The notes below the pieces were generated by a model. The model was not told the DNA's origin. It ran no database searches and saw nothing but the letters and a program-made list of their open reading frames with translations. A stretch of 64,000 nucleotides of DNA from Otis tarda (Eukaryota > Chordata > Aves > Otidiformes > Otididae): the NCBI GenBank assembly GCA_026413225.1, contig CM048552.1, positions 203,435,553-203,499,552 on the forward strand, given 5' to 3'. A program made the position numbers and the translations under genes. Below, in pieces: positions 35,324 to 49,450 of the stretch (the stretch's first letter is position 1; each line of letters begins with the position of its first letter).

Positions 35324-37994
35324 CCCTCAAGGAGAACACAACAATAGCTGTTATCTAGTATCTGGATCAGTGATCAGTGAGACAGCTGGCTCATAATCTT
35401 GGAATTTCTTTACTGCTTTTTTTCCTTTTCCCCACAAAACACCATAATTTCTGTCTTTATTAAAAAAAAAAAAATGCACAGCAACTGTGGAACCAAGGGG
35501 CCAGGAAAAGAGGATGGCCTGTTATTTTACATGCTCCTTCCCTTAAATGCATTGGACACCAAACAGGTTTTTTTTTCTTAGTATCTGGTTGACTATACAA
35601 TTAAACTCCTTAACACTTCTGAATCTCATCACCAAACCACCTTTTCCTTCTGCTGTTCAACGATGATATTGGTTGTTCAGTGGCAATATGAGTACAACGC
35701 CATAAGCTGCATCGAAAGTCTTTCTCATATTCTGGGACAAGGCAATCCTATAAAGTAATACCAACACATGTAAACTTGTAGTCTCCTGTGGTAAGACAGC
35801 TAGCAGTCCATGAAGCTAATGTACACCTGAAGAGGAGATAATACCAGTATATGTCACTAATTTCAATTATCTTGCTTTCTTTATGTGTCTGTGATTATAA
35901 TTTTGGAGTGGAAGCTTACCTTTAAGTTTTTTTGCTAGTAAATATTGTTGCAAGCAACAAGCTTTTTTTTCCACATGAGAGACTGAGATTATAAATTCTT
36001 TAAATCATTTAAAGTTTATTCCCTTTGAGTTTCAAAACTTTTCTATTCTTTGCACTTATCTTTGGCAAACCAGGTGCTCAGTAGGTACAATTACTGTCTG
36101 TGCAGGCATACATTTTGAGAAACGTTTTAGCTATTGAAGCAAGCATCACTTTTAGGGTTCATTTTATCATCTCTGTTATTACATGACACTCTTCAATCTG
36201 ATTTCGGACACCTCAACAAATTAAAACACAAAATTCAATGTGTCTTCCATCAAAAATACAAAAACTGTGAAAAAGACACTTTTTTTTTTTTCCCTAATTT
36301 GGAACACCTCATAGGGAACACAAATTCCAAGGAAAAATTCCAAGAAGTTTCTGGAGGAATGGGATGGAAGTTCTGCTAGAAACAATGCCCCTATAGTTCA
36401 ATGGGTCTGGTACAGATGTGGTAACTCAGGCTTCAAAACTCCACCCTGTTTTAAGGGAACAAGGATGTGAACTCATCTCAGGTGAGCGACCCACCAAGTC
36501 AAATTGGTAACTCCTACACATGATGTCCACTTTACTCCAGTGAACAGCTGCTTCCTTATTGCTGCAGATGAAACTGATTAAAATGCTGCAAATGACCAGT
36601 AAGATAACTACTATAACCTCAGACATCATCTGCTAAAAGGACTAAAAAAAAATTGAAGTCATCAACTTTTAAGCCTGACCTTAGGAACAACTTTCTCTGT
36701 GGTTTGGTTCAGATGAAGATTTACTGTAGGAAAACATGCAATTATTGTAGTGCTTTTATAAAGGTCAGCGGAGGAATAATTTGTATAATAATTCCTAGGA
36801 ATAATTCTTAGGAGTAAGGAGACAGATTCAGGCTAAGTGTCAAAATAAGCAGTAAAGCTAGAGAAGGCTTAAAAGTCAACAGGCTTTAAAAGCTTATAAT
36901 GATAATTAAAAAAGAGCAGTAATTATAAATTAAAAGCTCAAGTGCCTGACTTAGACTTTCATATACCTTATTCCCCCTGGCATTAATCTTTCTGGAATGC
37001 TCATTGCAAAGAGTTAATATATTTTGTGTGAGTATTACAACAGGAAATTCTAACCTTAAACAGAAGGCATAATTGCTGCAGTTTCATCTGAATCAAAAGT
37101 TTAACAACTTAAAAATTTAAATATCCCTCCCCTTTGATATACACAGATCTAAGACTTCGGCAGAATTTTTTGTGTCTTACTGAACCTTGATTCCCTTTTT
37201 TTTGACTGGATTCTTAAATCCTTTAAAGGAAAGAAAACAGTTTTTACTAGAGTTTTATGCCAAGGAGCCAATGGAATTGTACAGCAGTGTTTAATCAAAA
37301 TCTGCGTATTAACATAAGAAGACAGAACTTGACAGGACCTGCTAAGGAAGGTATTGTTCCTGTTGTCTACTGTTGCAGGCACTGTGTCACCGATCACTTT
37401 CATTTGTTACTCAAACTTCCATGGGGTTTAGATTTTGTTTTCTTAGGGCTCACTAAATAACCTGTTGTCATTGTTAGTAAAAGGCTGCAGGCATGACACT
37501 AATTTTCCTTATCCTAATTTTGAAAGGCATAAGAGATAGAGCCTATTTGTCTTACTATGAACTTGGCATGAGAATTTGCTGTGGGAATCAAGGAATATGG
37601 TACCTGGTGTCTCTGGTAACAATGTGGAGTTTAAGGGAGTTTAACCTTCAGAGGACTTGAAAGTAAGGACACAAACTGAGAAGAAAAGCCCCAGAGCTAT
37701 AAGCAACTCAATGACTGTCAATTACAGGTCACTGAAGATGTACAGCCTTGAGAACTGGGAAAAATTGCATAAAGAAAGAAAGAAAAAACCAAACAAATAA
37801 ACAAACAAGCACTCACCATGCCAAATAGCAGCTGAACAAATGGAATAAGGCACCTGATGCAACACCCTCCATCATCATGCACAGTGTAGTCCAGTAGCTA
37901 AACTATGGCTTAGCCAAACGTAAAGAACTCAGACAATTTTATAAGAAAGTAAGGACTCGGCACTCAGGGGCAAAGGTTAATATCGCTAAATGAT

Positions 37995-38040
37995 GGGGTC
38001 GTAGAACCTGCATGTTTGGGGTCATAGAACCTGCATGTTT
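37995..38040. repeat. 23-bp tandem duplication
   Basis: Two adjacent 23-bp units starting GGGGTC and ending CCTGCATGTTT differ at one base (G/A at the seventh position). It looks like a recent replication-slippage event. Confidence 0.9.
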
Positions 38041-39046
38041 GCTTCCAGCACAAAAATCCCAGTTCCTTCCAGCTCTGTCATGAGCCCTGACTTCCCAACT
38101 GCCTTTTGACTTGCCAGTAGGTTGTCCAGGACTACATATGGCAACCTGAATCTGTTACGTGTCTCAGGGTTGCTTACTCAATAAAATCTGTGCATTTTTC
38201 CTCCCTAACAAACCCTCAAAAAATAAAGCCTTCTGCAGGTGACAAATAAGGCTCAGTGCATTTAAATTCAATTTGACCAGTTACCACCTCAGGTAACAGG
38301 TTGAAGGCTTGCAGAATACCACTGATGGCATTTTGATTTGCAGGAAAGGGAGAAAATAAATGCACAAAAACCTTTCAATCTGCACAAACTACCCTTCAAC
38401 ATTTCTGGGCTAAGTGAAGCAGAAAAAAGGTTGTCTTCCTATTTATGAAGTTTAGATTGCCAACTCAGACAGCAACAGCACTACCACATGGTTTAGATGA
38501 TCAGTAATATGAACCATTATGAGAATTTATGTAATCATCCATACATCCATAGAATAAGAGAGATGCAGGTAGACTAAGCAGTTGTTACTGATCAAATATA
38601 TGATAATCATGATGCTGTTTAGATAATTACTTAAAAGTAAAAAAAAAAAAAGAAAATTAATACTAGTTACTATTGGAGTAGTTTGAACTATGTCCTTCAA
38701 AGATAGATCTGGCAAGATACAGAAGTAAAAGGATATAACCAATTTTAACTGGAGATCTCGAACTATTGGGTTTAGCATTGAAAAGACCTTTCCTTTAGTC
38801 TTTGTCTGAGAAGAAACAAATTTTTGCAACTGACTTGTTTAAAGAGTGCAAAAAGAGGAATCTCATCCAAACTGTATGAAGATAAACAAAAGATGTTATC
38901 CAAATTTGCCAAAATAAGTGGAAGCATTTCTTACAGTACATCTGGAAAGCTCAGAAATCTCACAGAAAATAATTTTGTATCCTCCTGAGGAAATCTGTGA
39001 GAGTTTTGTTTGTTTGTGGGCTGTTTTTTTGTTTTTATTTTTGTTT

Positions 39047-39075
39047 GGGGGGGGGGGAGGGTGGGGTGTGTGTGG
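39047..39075 (+). repeat. G-rich tract with quadruplex potential
   Basis: A run of 11 G is followed by AGGGTGGGGTGTGTGTGG. There are enough G runs for a possible G-quadruplex on the plus strand. It lies about 60 bp from the LTR that starts at 39134. Confidence 0.6.
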
Positions 39076-39133
39076 TTTTGTAACAAACTTTTCCTTCTGG
39101 CACAATTTGAACAACAACTGAAGACTTGACCAC

Positions 39134-39577
39134 TGTTAAAGTTTAGCCCTGATCGGGACCAGACTACACAGTTTCTCTCTCACTCCCCCCTCCAGTGGGA
39201 CAGAAGGGAGAACTGGTAAACAAAAGGCAGCAAAAATGCATGGGTTGAGATGAAACAAAAAAAAAATAAATTTAAGAGCAATAACAGAAGAAAACAAAAC
39301 AGTGATGGAAAACAAATACAGTATGATGACTTACAACAAACATCAACACCCAGTTTCTTCCCACATAGCAGGAGGCTCCCCTCCACCCTCCTCACTTATA
39401 TACTGAGCATGATGTCACATGGGATGGAATAGCCCTCGGGCTAATTTGGGTAAACTTGCCCCAGCTGTTGGCTAATTAGTAAACTATCCCAGCTGTGTCC
39501 CCCAGCCATAGGGGCCACCAGCTCCAGTTCTCCTCCCAGCTCAGGTGAATATTAACTGTCCTAGCAGAACACCTACA
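39134..39577 (-). mobile_element. Antisense solo LTR of an avian endogenous retrovirus
   Basis: On the plus strand it opens with TGTTAAAGTTTAGCCC, the reverse complement of a bird LTR 3' end (...gggctaaactttaaca), followed by the typical 'ctctctcactcccccctcca' stretch. It contains a reversed TATA-like box and closes near CACCTACA. No internal retroviral region adjoins it, so I read it as a solo LTR. The inner end is approximate and I found no matching target duplication. Moderately old. Confidence 0.72.
39396..39402 (-). promoter_or_regulatory. TATA-like box of the antisense LTR
   Basis: On the minus strand the sequence reads cagtatataagtgagg, a standard TATA context for this LTR type. It would drive transcription toward lower coordinates. 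Present activity is unknown. Confidence 0.5.
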
Positions 39578-42500
39578 AAACAATTTTCCTTAGGATACTG
39601 CTCTGCTGAAGTTGGGCAGAATACATGATTCAAAGGACTCCATAACAAATTTAAAGGACAGTTTGGACTCAAAAAATACGTAGAATGACTGAATTATGTT
39701 AATTAGTGTTATAACAATAAATACAATTGACTTTAGGTTTTGAGAGAATTCAAAGAAAGGAATAATGAAAATGAATAGTAAAGGAATAATGAATGTGAGT
39801 AGTGAAGGAATAATAAGTTTATACTGATCAAACAGGGAAAATGGTTGAATTTGTAGAGAAAATCCTTGTTAATGGATTGAATTTTATCTTAATTTCTATT
39901 TCACAGTGGAATTGAATATTCTAAACCAGTCCCATATGATTTATTAAATCATGAAACTGTCTCTGTGACTTACTTGTGGAAGACATGTTGTATGAGTCAC
40001 TGTAAAGTGGACTAGAATATGGACTGTTAAAAATAATCCAGCTTTGGTAGAGACATTATTTAGATACACATACATATCTCATTTATCTCTATTTACTATA
40101 GTTCAGTGATAGGCAAGATGAAGTTGCAAAATTTCCTGATGCATTTTGAACTAAACCTAAGACTTTTCATATAATGTTAGCACATTACATTTCTTGATGC
40201 ATATTTTAATAATCTATTCTGGTCTACTTAGGAAATACTGGTTGATATGTCCCATTTTAGTTGAAATGTTGCTATCTTCTTCCTCTCAGCATAACATTCC
40301 TGTAGATCCAACCATAGCATGTTAATTTCTCAAGCGTTGTTAGGTAATATTTAATTATACATGTCTCCTTCTATTCCTATATACCTTCAAGAACATCAAA
40401 GTTTTTTTTGTGCAGCCAGAAAACTGAACACAAATTTGTTTAATATCTGCCGAGATGTTTCCCTAGTTGTTTATGTATTTTGCATAAGACATGCTTTCTG
40501 AAGAATCCCAAATTAAAATTAAATTTAAAAATCTGTACTAAATTAGCTTTTAGTATGAATAAAAGATCTATGCTTTTGTTCCCTCTCTACATTCTTACAT
40601 TAATTAAAGTATCTGGTAATATCTTTATTTTGTTCTGACACTTGGATTTTCTTTTATATATTTCAATGTGCCATTCACAAAAACCTTAAAGCCTAAACTC
40701 AACACAGAGCACAAAGTCTCTAGTGTGAGGTATCAAAACATTCAGGAAGATACTCTTAACTTCTGAGGAAGCATATTTCAGAGCATATTTCAGAGATTAT
40801 TATGAATGGGTTTTAAAATGTCAGCCTCTGCTCCATTAATGAGGTTGCTGGGGCTGAATCTGTCAGAAATGGCAGCTCTCCTTTCCTTGTTCTTTTATTA
40901 ACTTATATCCTAAATCAGACATGCTGACACTTTGTTTATTTAAGTATCGCAGGCTCCAGTTTCAGTGTGTCTTAGATCTCCTGAAACTGCACTTTGTATA
41001 CAAGAGCTGAAATTTGTGCTACTGAGGTTGACTTAAAAGCAACTATTTGAACACTTCTCCTGATAGTTGATGTTTCAATGGCCACAAGAAATAAGCCAAT
41101 AGAATGAATGGAAAACTAAATAACTAAATGTTTTAAGTTATTCGCTGTTGTCTTGACTTCAGATGCAATAGCAGCTGCCACAAGTAAGTTATGCAAATTT
41201 CCTGGATATCTGAGCAATATACATGAATTAAAATATTGCTGGGTGAGTATCCTCTTTCTTCTTTAAGGAATAAAAAAGACTAAATTTCAATATCACCTGT
41301 CAAACTTAACATCAGTGTAAGAACGACCTTCATCATAAGATACTACAAGATTGTTTTTATCAGAAGTCAGAAGTTTATTGTTATTCTTCTCATCCAAGCA
41401 CTATTCTCATACTGAGAAAAACTCCTCTTTTGTGATAATCTTATGACAAAGGTCAACATCTCTCTATATCCATCCAACTGCTATGCTCTTCCAGTGAGAA
41501 GTCTTAGGCAATGGTGTGGATAAAGTGCTATTCTCTTTGTCAAAATCCATTGTCATTTCTGCAGCTGAGCCTCCAGTTAACTTAAGGATATGCATATACA
41601 TTGTACAAAAATACACTAGCAGACTCTCTGCTCTAAAGATATTGTTCTCTGGATAGTTCTTAAGTGAGACTTTCAGGATCAGATGCAGTAAGTGTTGACA
41701 ATAATTTTGTTGTAAGGATAGGTATTCTCCTGAAATCTGAAAATGGTTTTTTTTTTTTACAATGACAAAAAAATGGTCAGGTGATAACAGCTTCCATTAC
41801 CTAGTGATTGGAGCCATTATTTCCATCTGAAAGGGTATCAAGCACTCATCTTAACTTGAAGGTGGAACTGCAGTTTCCAGCAGAAGTTCATTTACTCCAA
41901 ACCCACAAGGAAGTTCATACAACTGATACTCCTATCAGGATCTTGAAACAGCCAATCATCCATTAAAAAAAAAAAAAAAAGACATTAGAAGGGTAAATAT
42001 CATATTTGCTTTATTGCATCAAACTGAAAGAAGCTTTTTAATAACTAATCAGACCTCCAGAGTTTTAATTTGTTAGTAGATTTAGTATACTAGGGGATTA
42101 TTTCTTAAAGGATTTTAAACTCTAAAAAAAAATTTTGCCTTTTTTTTCAGTCATTTTCAATCTGGAAAAAGTAACTTTTTGGGGCAGAGGTAAAATATGT
42201 TAATGGGTGAAGACAATAGCCAGGTATGAACATTTCAAAATAACATAAAATACATTTTAAAAGACAGTTGCGGTTTGGTTGTTTTTTGGGTTTTTTTTTA
42301 ATTAACATGGCCTACTATACTTTAATTTAGTTTGCTTATTGTCAGACTTGCCTGTTGACAATTCTGACTTCTTTCTTTTTACCTGTTGGTACTTACCATA
42401 TTACATTTTCACATGAAACTGAAAGTATTCTTCTCTGATAACCAGAATGGCATGATTGAATATTCACTATTACAGAATTATTCTCTCCTCCATGCTTTGT

Positions 42501-45500
42501 CCATATTCAGCCTACTCATAACCAATAAACTAATGGCAGTCTTTTGCCTTCTGGAACAAAACCAAGGAAATTTAACAACTTAGAGTAATAGTTGTCCTCT
42601 ATGTGAAAAAAAAATCTCCAAATTCCCTTGTCCTTTATTTTACAGCGTTTATGCTCCCATCTGAACCTTTATAAACCATGGTCACCAGATTTCTACAACA
42701 TCACTAAGATTGTGATTTTGATACATCTGCATCGTGCAGTCTCACACAGAGACAGTAGGAAGTGTGGCTGATGGAGGATTTTGGCTAGCGTAATGTTCTA
42801 AACTACCTAAACAGCCCAGGGGAGCTGAAGACCAATAAATATTAGCTAGGCACTCCTGAGGGGTTAATCTGTTGACAGCCGCTAACTCCCCAGGCTGCTT
42901 GGGCAAGAAGCTGCCTACAGAGACCAGAGCATCCTGCTAAAGAGTTTAGGAGAATTTCTGACACAACCTTCTGGATTTGAAATCTTTGTGCATTGTAATA
43001 AGTGAAAAATAAGTAAATAAAGCCATTGAACGACAAGGCATGTGTATGCCACATCATCTTTTATTGATGTTTCTCTCTTCTGACTAAAAAGGAGCTGATT
43101 TAAGGACAATAGGGCTGCTGGAGAGGATGTTTTGAAATGCTTTCTATATGGTTCTTCTAAGTGGCAGACAACAAGAAAAGCTCTTCTCATTTAGCTGGCA
43201 TTTTTTTTCTGAAATCAATAAAGACAAAACCTGCACCTGCTTAGCACCTTGAAAAATCTCTTAAGCTATACATTCCATGATGACTACTGTAATTAAACTC
43301 CATACAGAGACAGAAGCAGGTTATGTAAGGTTTAAATAATTTCCCTTTTTTTTTTTGAGATTCTATAGAGGAAGTTTTAGTGCTAATAGAAGTCTGAGCT
43401 TTTGTTTAAGAATCTTACCAGTGAGAAAGATTCAGATCAGCCCATTTCACATAATTTTTATTAATAGCTTCTGCTTACTTCAGTAAGGCATCATTATTTG
43501 TCTTTTTCAATGACCGTGACATACAGCTAGTCTCATAGGCACCAAATGGCTAAGCTAAAGGCTAAAGGTTGAGCTCTGGAGGGAGTGGAAAATCAACATG
43601 AGTAATGCAGATGGCTCGTTCATGGCACTAATTATCTGTTGTAAAAGATATCACTGAAGGCAAAACGGAAACTAGAGCAAAGAGAATTTAGATAGAATCT
43701 TACATTTGCCTTCTTTTGAGAGTGACTTTTGTGTGTGCATCAAGGCCCATAATGACAGCAGTAACAAGTGGGCTGCTTATAGCAATTCCAGTTCTAGGTA
43801 CGCTTTTGTTCAGATAGGTCTGCATCTAGGTCATTTTGGACAGGGTCTTTGATAGTGGTGCAGAACAGGAGTGAAACACAGGATCCTCTGTGTCTGCTGA
43901 ACTGCCATGTGAGGTTAATTAAAGCTTAGGGCTGTGCTATATTACTTCTGGGTTCCCTTTGGCAGATGCTATTAAATGATGCTATTAAATGAATACAAAT
44001 GGGTCAGGTTCTAACAGAACAAGTCCCCAACACAGTTTGGAATCAACTATAGCATTTGATAATGGATCTGGTCCCTGAGGTAGAGTTCCACAGATGGTTC
44101 CTAACTTTTACATGTTATAAAGTATCTTAAAATAGTATTGATGGAATTATTGTCTGGTTTACGAGTGGTAAGTTTTACATGGTTTTGGACAAGAGACAGC
44201 TGTTTCATCTATATTGGGTAAACACTTCCTAGTGACAGTATGATCATAAAATAATTGGATGTGTACTGTGTTGCAAGATACTAATCATCATGTTCTATAA
44301 TTGGAACTGAGCTGAGTTTTATATCTCTGTAGGACGCAAAGTATGCTCTCATTTCTGTGAAGTTTTGTACTAATTAGGGCTTAAAATTGTGCTTTCTTTG
44401 ATGCCCATGTGCAAAATGATTTACTTCACATGGAAAATCTCTGGTTTTGGTTTTAGAGCTACTATAACCTACTAAGAAGAGGTCCCCACATCATATATTT
44501 TACAAAAATATTATCAGCAACAGAATCTGAAAGGAATAATTTGAACAAAGTATCACTATTAGAAAAAGTATAACTGAATTACTGGATACGTTTGCCTAAG
44601 CAGGGCTAATTAGAATGGACAAATCACTGCTCTAAACTGACTATACTTGTCAAGCTAATATCTCTGCAGAGACCTGCTATCTCACTCAGAGCTTGCTCGG
44701 GAGTATCTCATATTGGTGGATTTCACTATGATAAAAAAGAAAACCCAACATCTCTAAAGACCATAATGGACCATATTCTCATTCATAGTGCTTAAGTAGC
44801 AATTGAGTTGTAAAAAGAGGTCATAAAAATCTACATCCATGAATAAAAGAGCTTTAAGGTGTAAAATGAGGACCTGATTGTCCATTATGCTTAATCATCA
44901 TCTTGTTACCTCACTCTATTTTGGACTCCTTGTGCTCCCTGAGACAAATCTGCTCTAAAGAAGGCTAATCCTAAACAATGAATATGCAAGCAAATACATG
45001 TCCCTTGATCTAGAACTGGGATTGAACACTAGCTGTCTTGTTAGAAATATCCCCATAGCCTCTAATGGCTTCTGCAGGCATTTGGGTCTCTATTCATTCA
45101 ACTTGTGGGAAATTGTCAACAGATGCAAAGGTAGGACTCTTAATTTTATTGGTACTTGTCTTTTGAGAAGGATGTATTGAGTGCCTGGCAACTCATGTGT
45201 CTCTATGTTGCATATAACCTGATGAAGGTGAAGATCTTTCCCTTTAATTATATTCTGTTATCGGTTTCTTTGATTTAAAGCAGAAAGTAATTTAGACAGA
45301 AAACATATGGTTTATTTTACTACATGGAGAAATATACCATCTGGGAACCTCTCAGAACAGGTTCTTAGAAACTACCTTACATTCATAATTTTGGTAATAA
45401 ACCAAATTCATTGGTTCTAGTGAATAACTATCAGTAACATGACTTAATGTTGTCTTCTAGTTAAAATTCCAGTTAAGTTTTATTATAGATTTGCCACTGA

Positions 45501-45774
45501 AGTACTTAAGAAAGTTACATTGCTAAGCTGCCATTGCTAATATGGTCTCCTGTGCACTGTGCCATACTTTTGTTTACTTACTTGTTTGATTTTCTCAAGC
45601 TGTTTAAGTTTCATCTCCTTAAGATTTACAGATCTTAAATTACAGATAGGTGAAATAGCATTCAGCTCAAGTTTAGACACTTGTATTTACATATTCATAT
45701 GTAGCTGCCTTTATGTGCACCTGTCATTTCAGCTAGTGGAGAGCTGGTCAATACAATCCATAGACCGTAGACAA
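39578..45774. other. Unannotated AT-rich intergenic DNA
   Basis: No gene or repeat family recognised in 6.2 kb apart from the short 24-bp tandem repeat. A poly-A run of 16 lies at 41965-41980. Small direct repeats occur near 40770 and 43970. Confidence 0.5.
39757..39817. repeat. Imperfect 24-bp tandem repeat
   Basis: Two full units and one partial unit of 'aaggaataatgaa...' with a 24-bp period (39757, 39781, 39805). Minor local duplication. Confidence 0.75.
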
Positions 45775-46025
45775 TGATTTGGACATAAATTGAAATTCTA
45801 GAACTAGAAATTCCACTTAAACAAAAGAAAAAAAAATTCTATGAGAGTGGTCAGATACTGGAGCAGGTAGTTTGTGTAGTTTCCACCTTAAGAGTTATTC
45901 AATACCCAACTGGACATAGTCCTGAACAACCTGTACTAGGTTAACCTCATCTGCACCGGGGATTGGCCTAGATGATCTCCAGAGGTCCCTTCTCAACTCA
46001 ATTGTTCTGCAATTTTGTGATTCTA
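45775..46025 (+). mobile_element. Old CR1 3' end, sense
   Basis: Diverged CR1 tail. 'atgagagtggtcagatactg' followed by gagcagg corresponds to MRVVRYWSR, and 'cctagatgatctccagaggt' followed by ccctt is the 3' UTR. It ends in a degenerate octamer array (ttttgtgattctac). The reading frame is broken. It belongs to an older subfamily than CR1-A, -B and -C. Confidence 0.85.
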
Positions 46026-49000
46026 CAAGTAGCTTTGTTAGAAAACATCAGTCTCTTGTCTCCTTGTTTTTGAATTCATGGAGGTAGAGAGGAGGCAGTG
46101 CTGGGAGAATGAAAGAGAAGCCTTGTGTTACAGGCATTTTTATGTAAATATTGAGTTTTTGTTCTTCTGCTCCTAACACATTTTATGCAACGATTCTTTA
46201 AAGCAAGATGTTTCCTGGAGAGAGTCTCATATGAAGCCACATAAGGACCTTACATGCCAGTCCCAACCCATTATGTCACCATCTGCACACTTGTCATGGC
46301 AACATCACACAACTCAGGGAGCAAGTGTTCACTCTGTTGCGTAGTTGACCATGACCAAGTTTCAGACACTGACTGTCTCTATTGTATTAAACATGCATGC
46401 TTATATTTGAAGGACACCTGTAAAAAGCAGGACTGAGGAGAAGGGTGCAAGTCAGATCAATTGTATAGAGCATAGGTCATAGATAGTAAAGTTCTGCTTT
46501 AAAGTAAACGCAGAAATACTCTTGGCACTGGGCACCACAATGGCTTCAGCCATCTCTTTGTTAAAGGTAGGACCAAAGCGTAGACAGGCAGAGAAGTTTT
46601 TTTAAGAAGGAGGGAGAATTACTACAGTCAAATCTGGTATCAAGGCAACAACTGTAAAAGAAGAGGTTCGAGTCTCTCTCGGGAATATGTAAAAACTTCA
46701 TCTCATAATCATGTAAGGAATTCAATAGTCCTAATTTATCTATTGCTTGATGTGCTTTTGGTTTATATTTCTTTTTTATTTTTTTTTAATTTAGTTTTGT
46801 TTTGTTTTGTTATACATGGAATTGGTTTTGGAGGGTTAAAGTATTTAACTTGCGGCGATCTGTATCTTTGACCTACATCAAAAGAGGAACTCTGCACTGA
46901 ACATTCTCAGCTTCTAATACTGCTTATTAAAACACACTTTTAACGTGAAACAAAAATGGACATACTGATCTCTAACCAACATTTCACAGCAAAATGCCTA
47001 TCAGCTTCTGGAAGAACTATAAATGTGCATAGAATACAATTAATTATGCTGCCTCTTTCACTGTTTTATTCTGCAGCAGCAATTGAATGAAAGCCACTCT
47101 GATTCACATCTTGAACACTGCCAGTGTCAATATCTCAGTAGAGGAGAAAGGTGTGTTCTTTTCAGATCTAATTCTGGAAGCCTGACAGGCTGAAGTTGCT
47201 GCAGAGGATTGCATTGCTTGCTTGTTTCTTAAAGGAAAGAAGTCTGAAGTTAAGTCTGTAAAACTAATCTCTGATCTGAACTCCCAATCTGCTGAAAAAA
47301 AAGATAGAGTTAAAAAAAAAAAAAGAAAAAAAAAGAGATGTTGCAGGGTGCATCCATGTCAGAATTTTAGGTCAGACCAATAGAAAGCTTTTTAAGGAAA
47401 TCTGATGGTGCCCATTTACAATGTTTGGATTGATATCTTCAAGAGATTTTGGGCTAAAGACTACTGAGACTAACCTTGAAGATTCACTCTGGGATCACAT
47501 CTACCTCCAACAGCTACTAGGCATTTAGTGCACAGTACCAGAGAGGAGCTGTTCTGAAATAAAATGTAGTCAATACTGAGTCCTCAGAAAACTTTTGAAC
47601 TGCTCCAGCTGCACTACACTGCTTAATAGCGCAGATATTGCCCCTTCTGAAAAAGGGCACTTAATTGTGTCACAGTCTCATTACCACCTACACAATAATC
47701 TGGCAGTTATGTTAATGACAGCTGGAGCGCCACTTGACAGTTGTACTTGGGTTTTTTTGGGCTTTTGCTTTTTATTTTTTTTTTCCTAGGAAAAAAAGAC
47801 ATCTGCCAGTAAGATTCTGCAAAGGAAGAACGAAAATATACTTAGTTGCAAAATGTCGCTAGACAAGCTTTTAAGTTACATGTCATAAAAACATAGGTAT
47901 GATTAATCAGAACAGATTAGTATAAAATTTCCATTACTTTCAGTATAAAAAGGACTGAGGAAGAAATGATTTCATGAAAGCTGAAAGTTAACTTTTGGCC
48001 ACCCGAACTGGAGTGGAGTTTGTAAGGCTTTTTTTTTTTTTTTCTCTGTATTTTAAAGTATTTTCTTCACCAGGAAGTAATAAATCATTTGTCTAAAAAT
48101 ATATAATTCTGCTATTGAAAGATATTCTGATGTTTCATATATATTTTTAATTTCAACTCAAAGTGAGAAACCAAGAAGCGTTGTGAAACGAAAAATTCTG
48201 TGATACTGTAACAGAAGTTATAACCTAGAAAATTTAATTCATTTTCTCTTGAACATACTTCTATTTTGAAAATGGATCAAAAGAACAGTGGTTCTTTTAA
48301 ACTAATATTGATAGAGGTTTTATTTTCATTTTCATAACTGGAAAACATAACATTATTCAAGAATTATTTTTCTCAAAAAATATTTCTGTGAAACTGAAAT
48401 TTCTGATAGCAAAAATTTACACATTAGAAGTTTGATTTGGTTTGGTGTACTTTAATATAGAATTTTTAGTTAAGGACAGTTTGTACTTCGGACTATCATG
48501 AAAGTATTTTTTTTTTTTTAAATAGACAAGCACAAACTTTTCATGATTTGTACCTGTTTTTTATTCTTTGATTCAGGATATAACATAGAATATCAGTATC
48601 CAAAACCTAACCTGTGTTATTCAGTTTTCAGGCTAAAAAGAACTAACTCAAAATGATCTATTGCACTATCTAGCTGCACAGTGCAACTGGTCAAACATTC
48701 TCAGCAACCAACCTCTGATTTTTTGACATATTCACTATTCCAGTGTTTAACTGAAGAGAGAAGAGAAGGGGAGAGGAGAAAGTCGAAAGGGAAGGATGTT
48801 TTCTGGCTTGAATTTACCTATTTACATTTCCCATCTGCTGGATATCATTAGCCATTTTTTTTTTAAATTACAAAATAGTCTGTTGTTGGAGATGTTCTTG
48901 CATTTATGTCTGTGGATAAGCCAGAAAGAAATTTTTGAACAATAATTTGTTTATTGAGTAATCTAATTTCCTTTCAGTTGCAACCACTCAGAACTTGGAG

Positions 49001-49289
49001 TTAACTTTGATAACCAATACAAAATGGAAAACATAATTTTTACTATAAAATAATGTTTACATTTCAATTTTAAAACTCTTGAAAAGATGAACAAGTCCAA
49101 AGCTTCTATTGAGAGTCTTTTGTAGTTGAACAAAATAGATACTTTTTGCTGGCTTTTCTGGAAAAAAAAAAAAAAAGATACAGTTTCTCCACACTATATT
49201 TTCTGCAATTGGGCCAAAATGAACTGAAACACCAAGAAGTTCTATCATTCTGTCCATAGGCTAAGTTCCCTCTTGTTCCCCTGTAAGCT
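46026..49289. other. Unannotated AT-rich intergenic DNA
   Basis: No gene or repeat family recognised. A-rich runs lie near 47310-47336 and a T run near 48030. Confidence 0.5.
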
Positions 49290-49450
49290 AAATAGGTTCT
49301 GCATTATTAGATTGTTAGTACTCTATAGGTTCTGCAGACCACAGACCAACCACATGGCATTTCTCTGGACCCTTTCCAGCTGGTTCATGTATGTTTTACA
49401 AACCAGGGACACTGGAACCAGTGCCATTTATAGAATCCATGTCATCTTCC
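49290..49450 (-). mobile_element. Possible decayed antisense CR1 piece
   Basis: The segment 'catttctctggaccctttcc' followed by 'agctggttcatgtatg' resembles the antisense of the CR1 codons around [13 protein letters not shown], and the order of neighbouring blocks fits. The similarity is short and weak, so this could be a chance match. Confidence 0.4.

Larger units (their letters stand above)
35324..39133. other. Unannotated AT-rich intergenic DNA
   Basis: No gene or repeat family recognised in 3.8 kb apart from the 23-bp tandem duplication and the G-rich tract listed separately. Long A or T runs are frequent. Confidence 0.5.
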
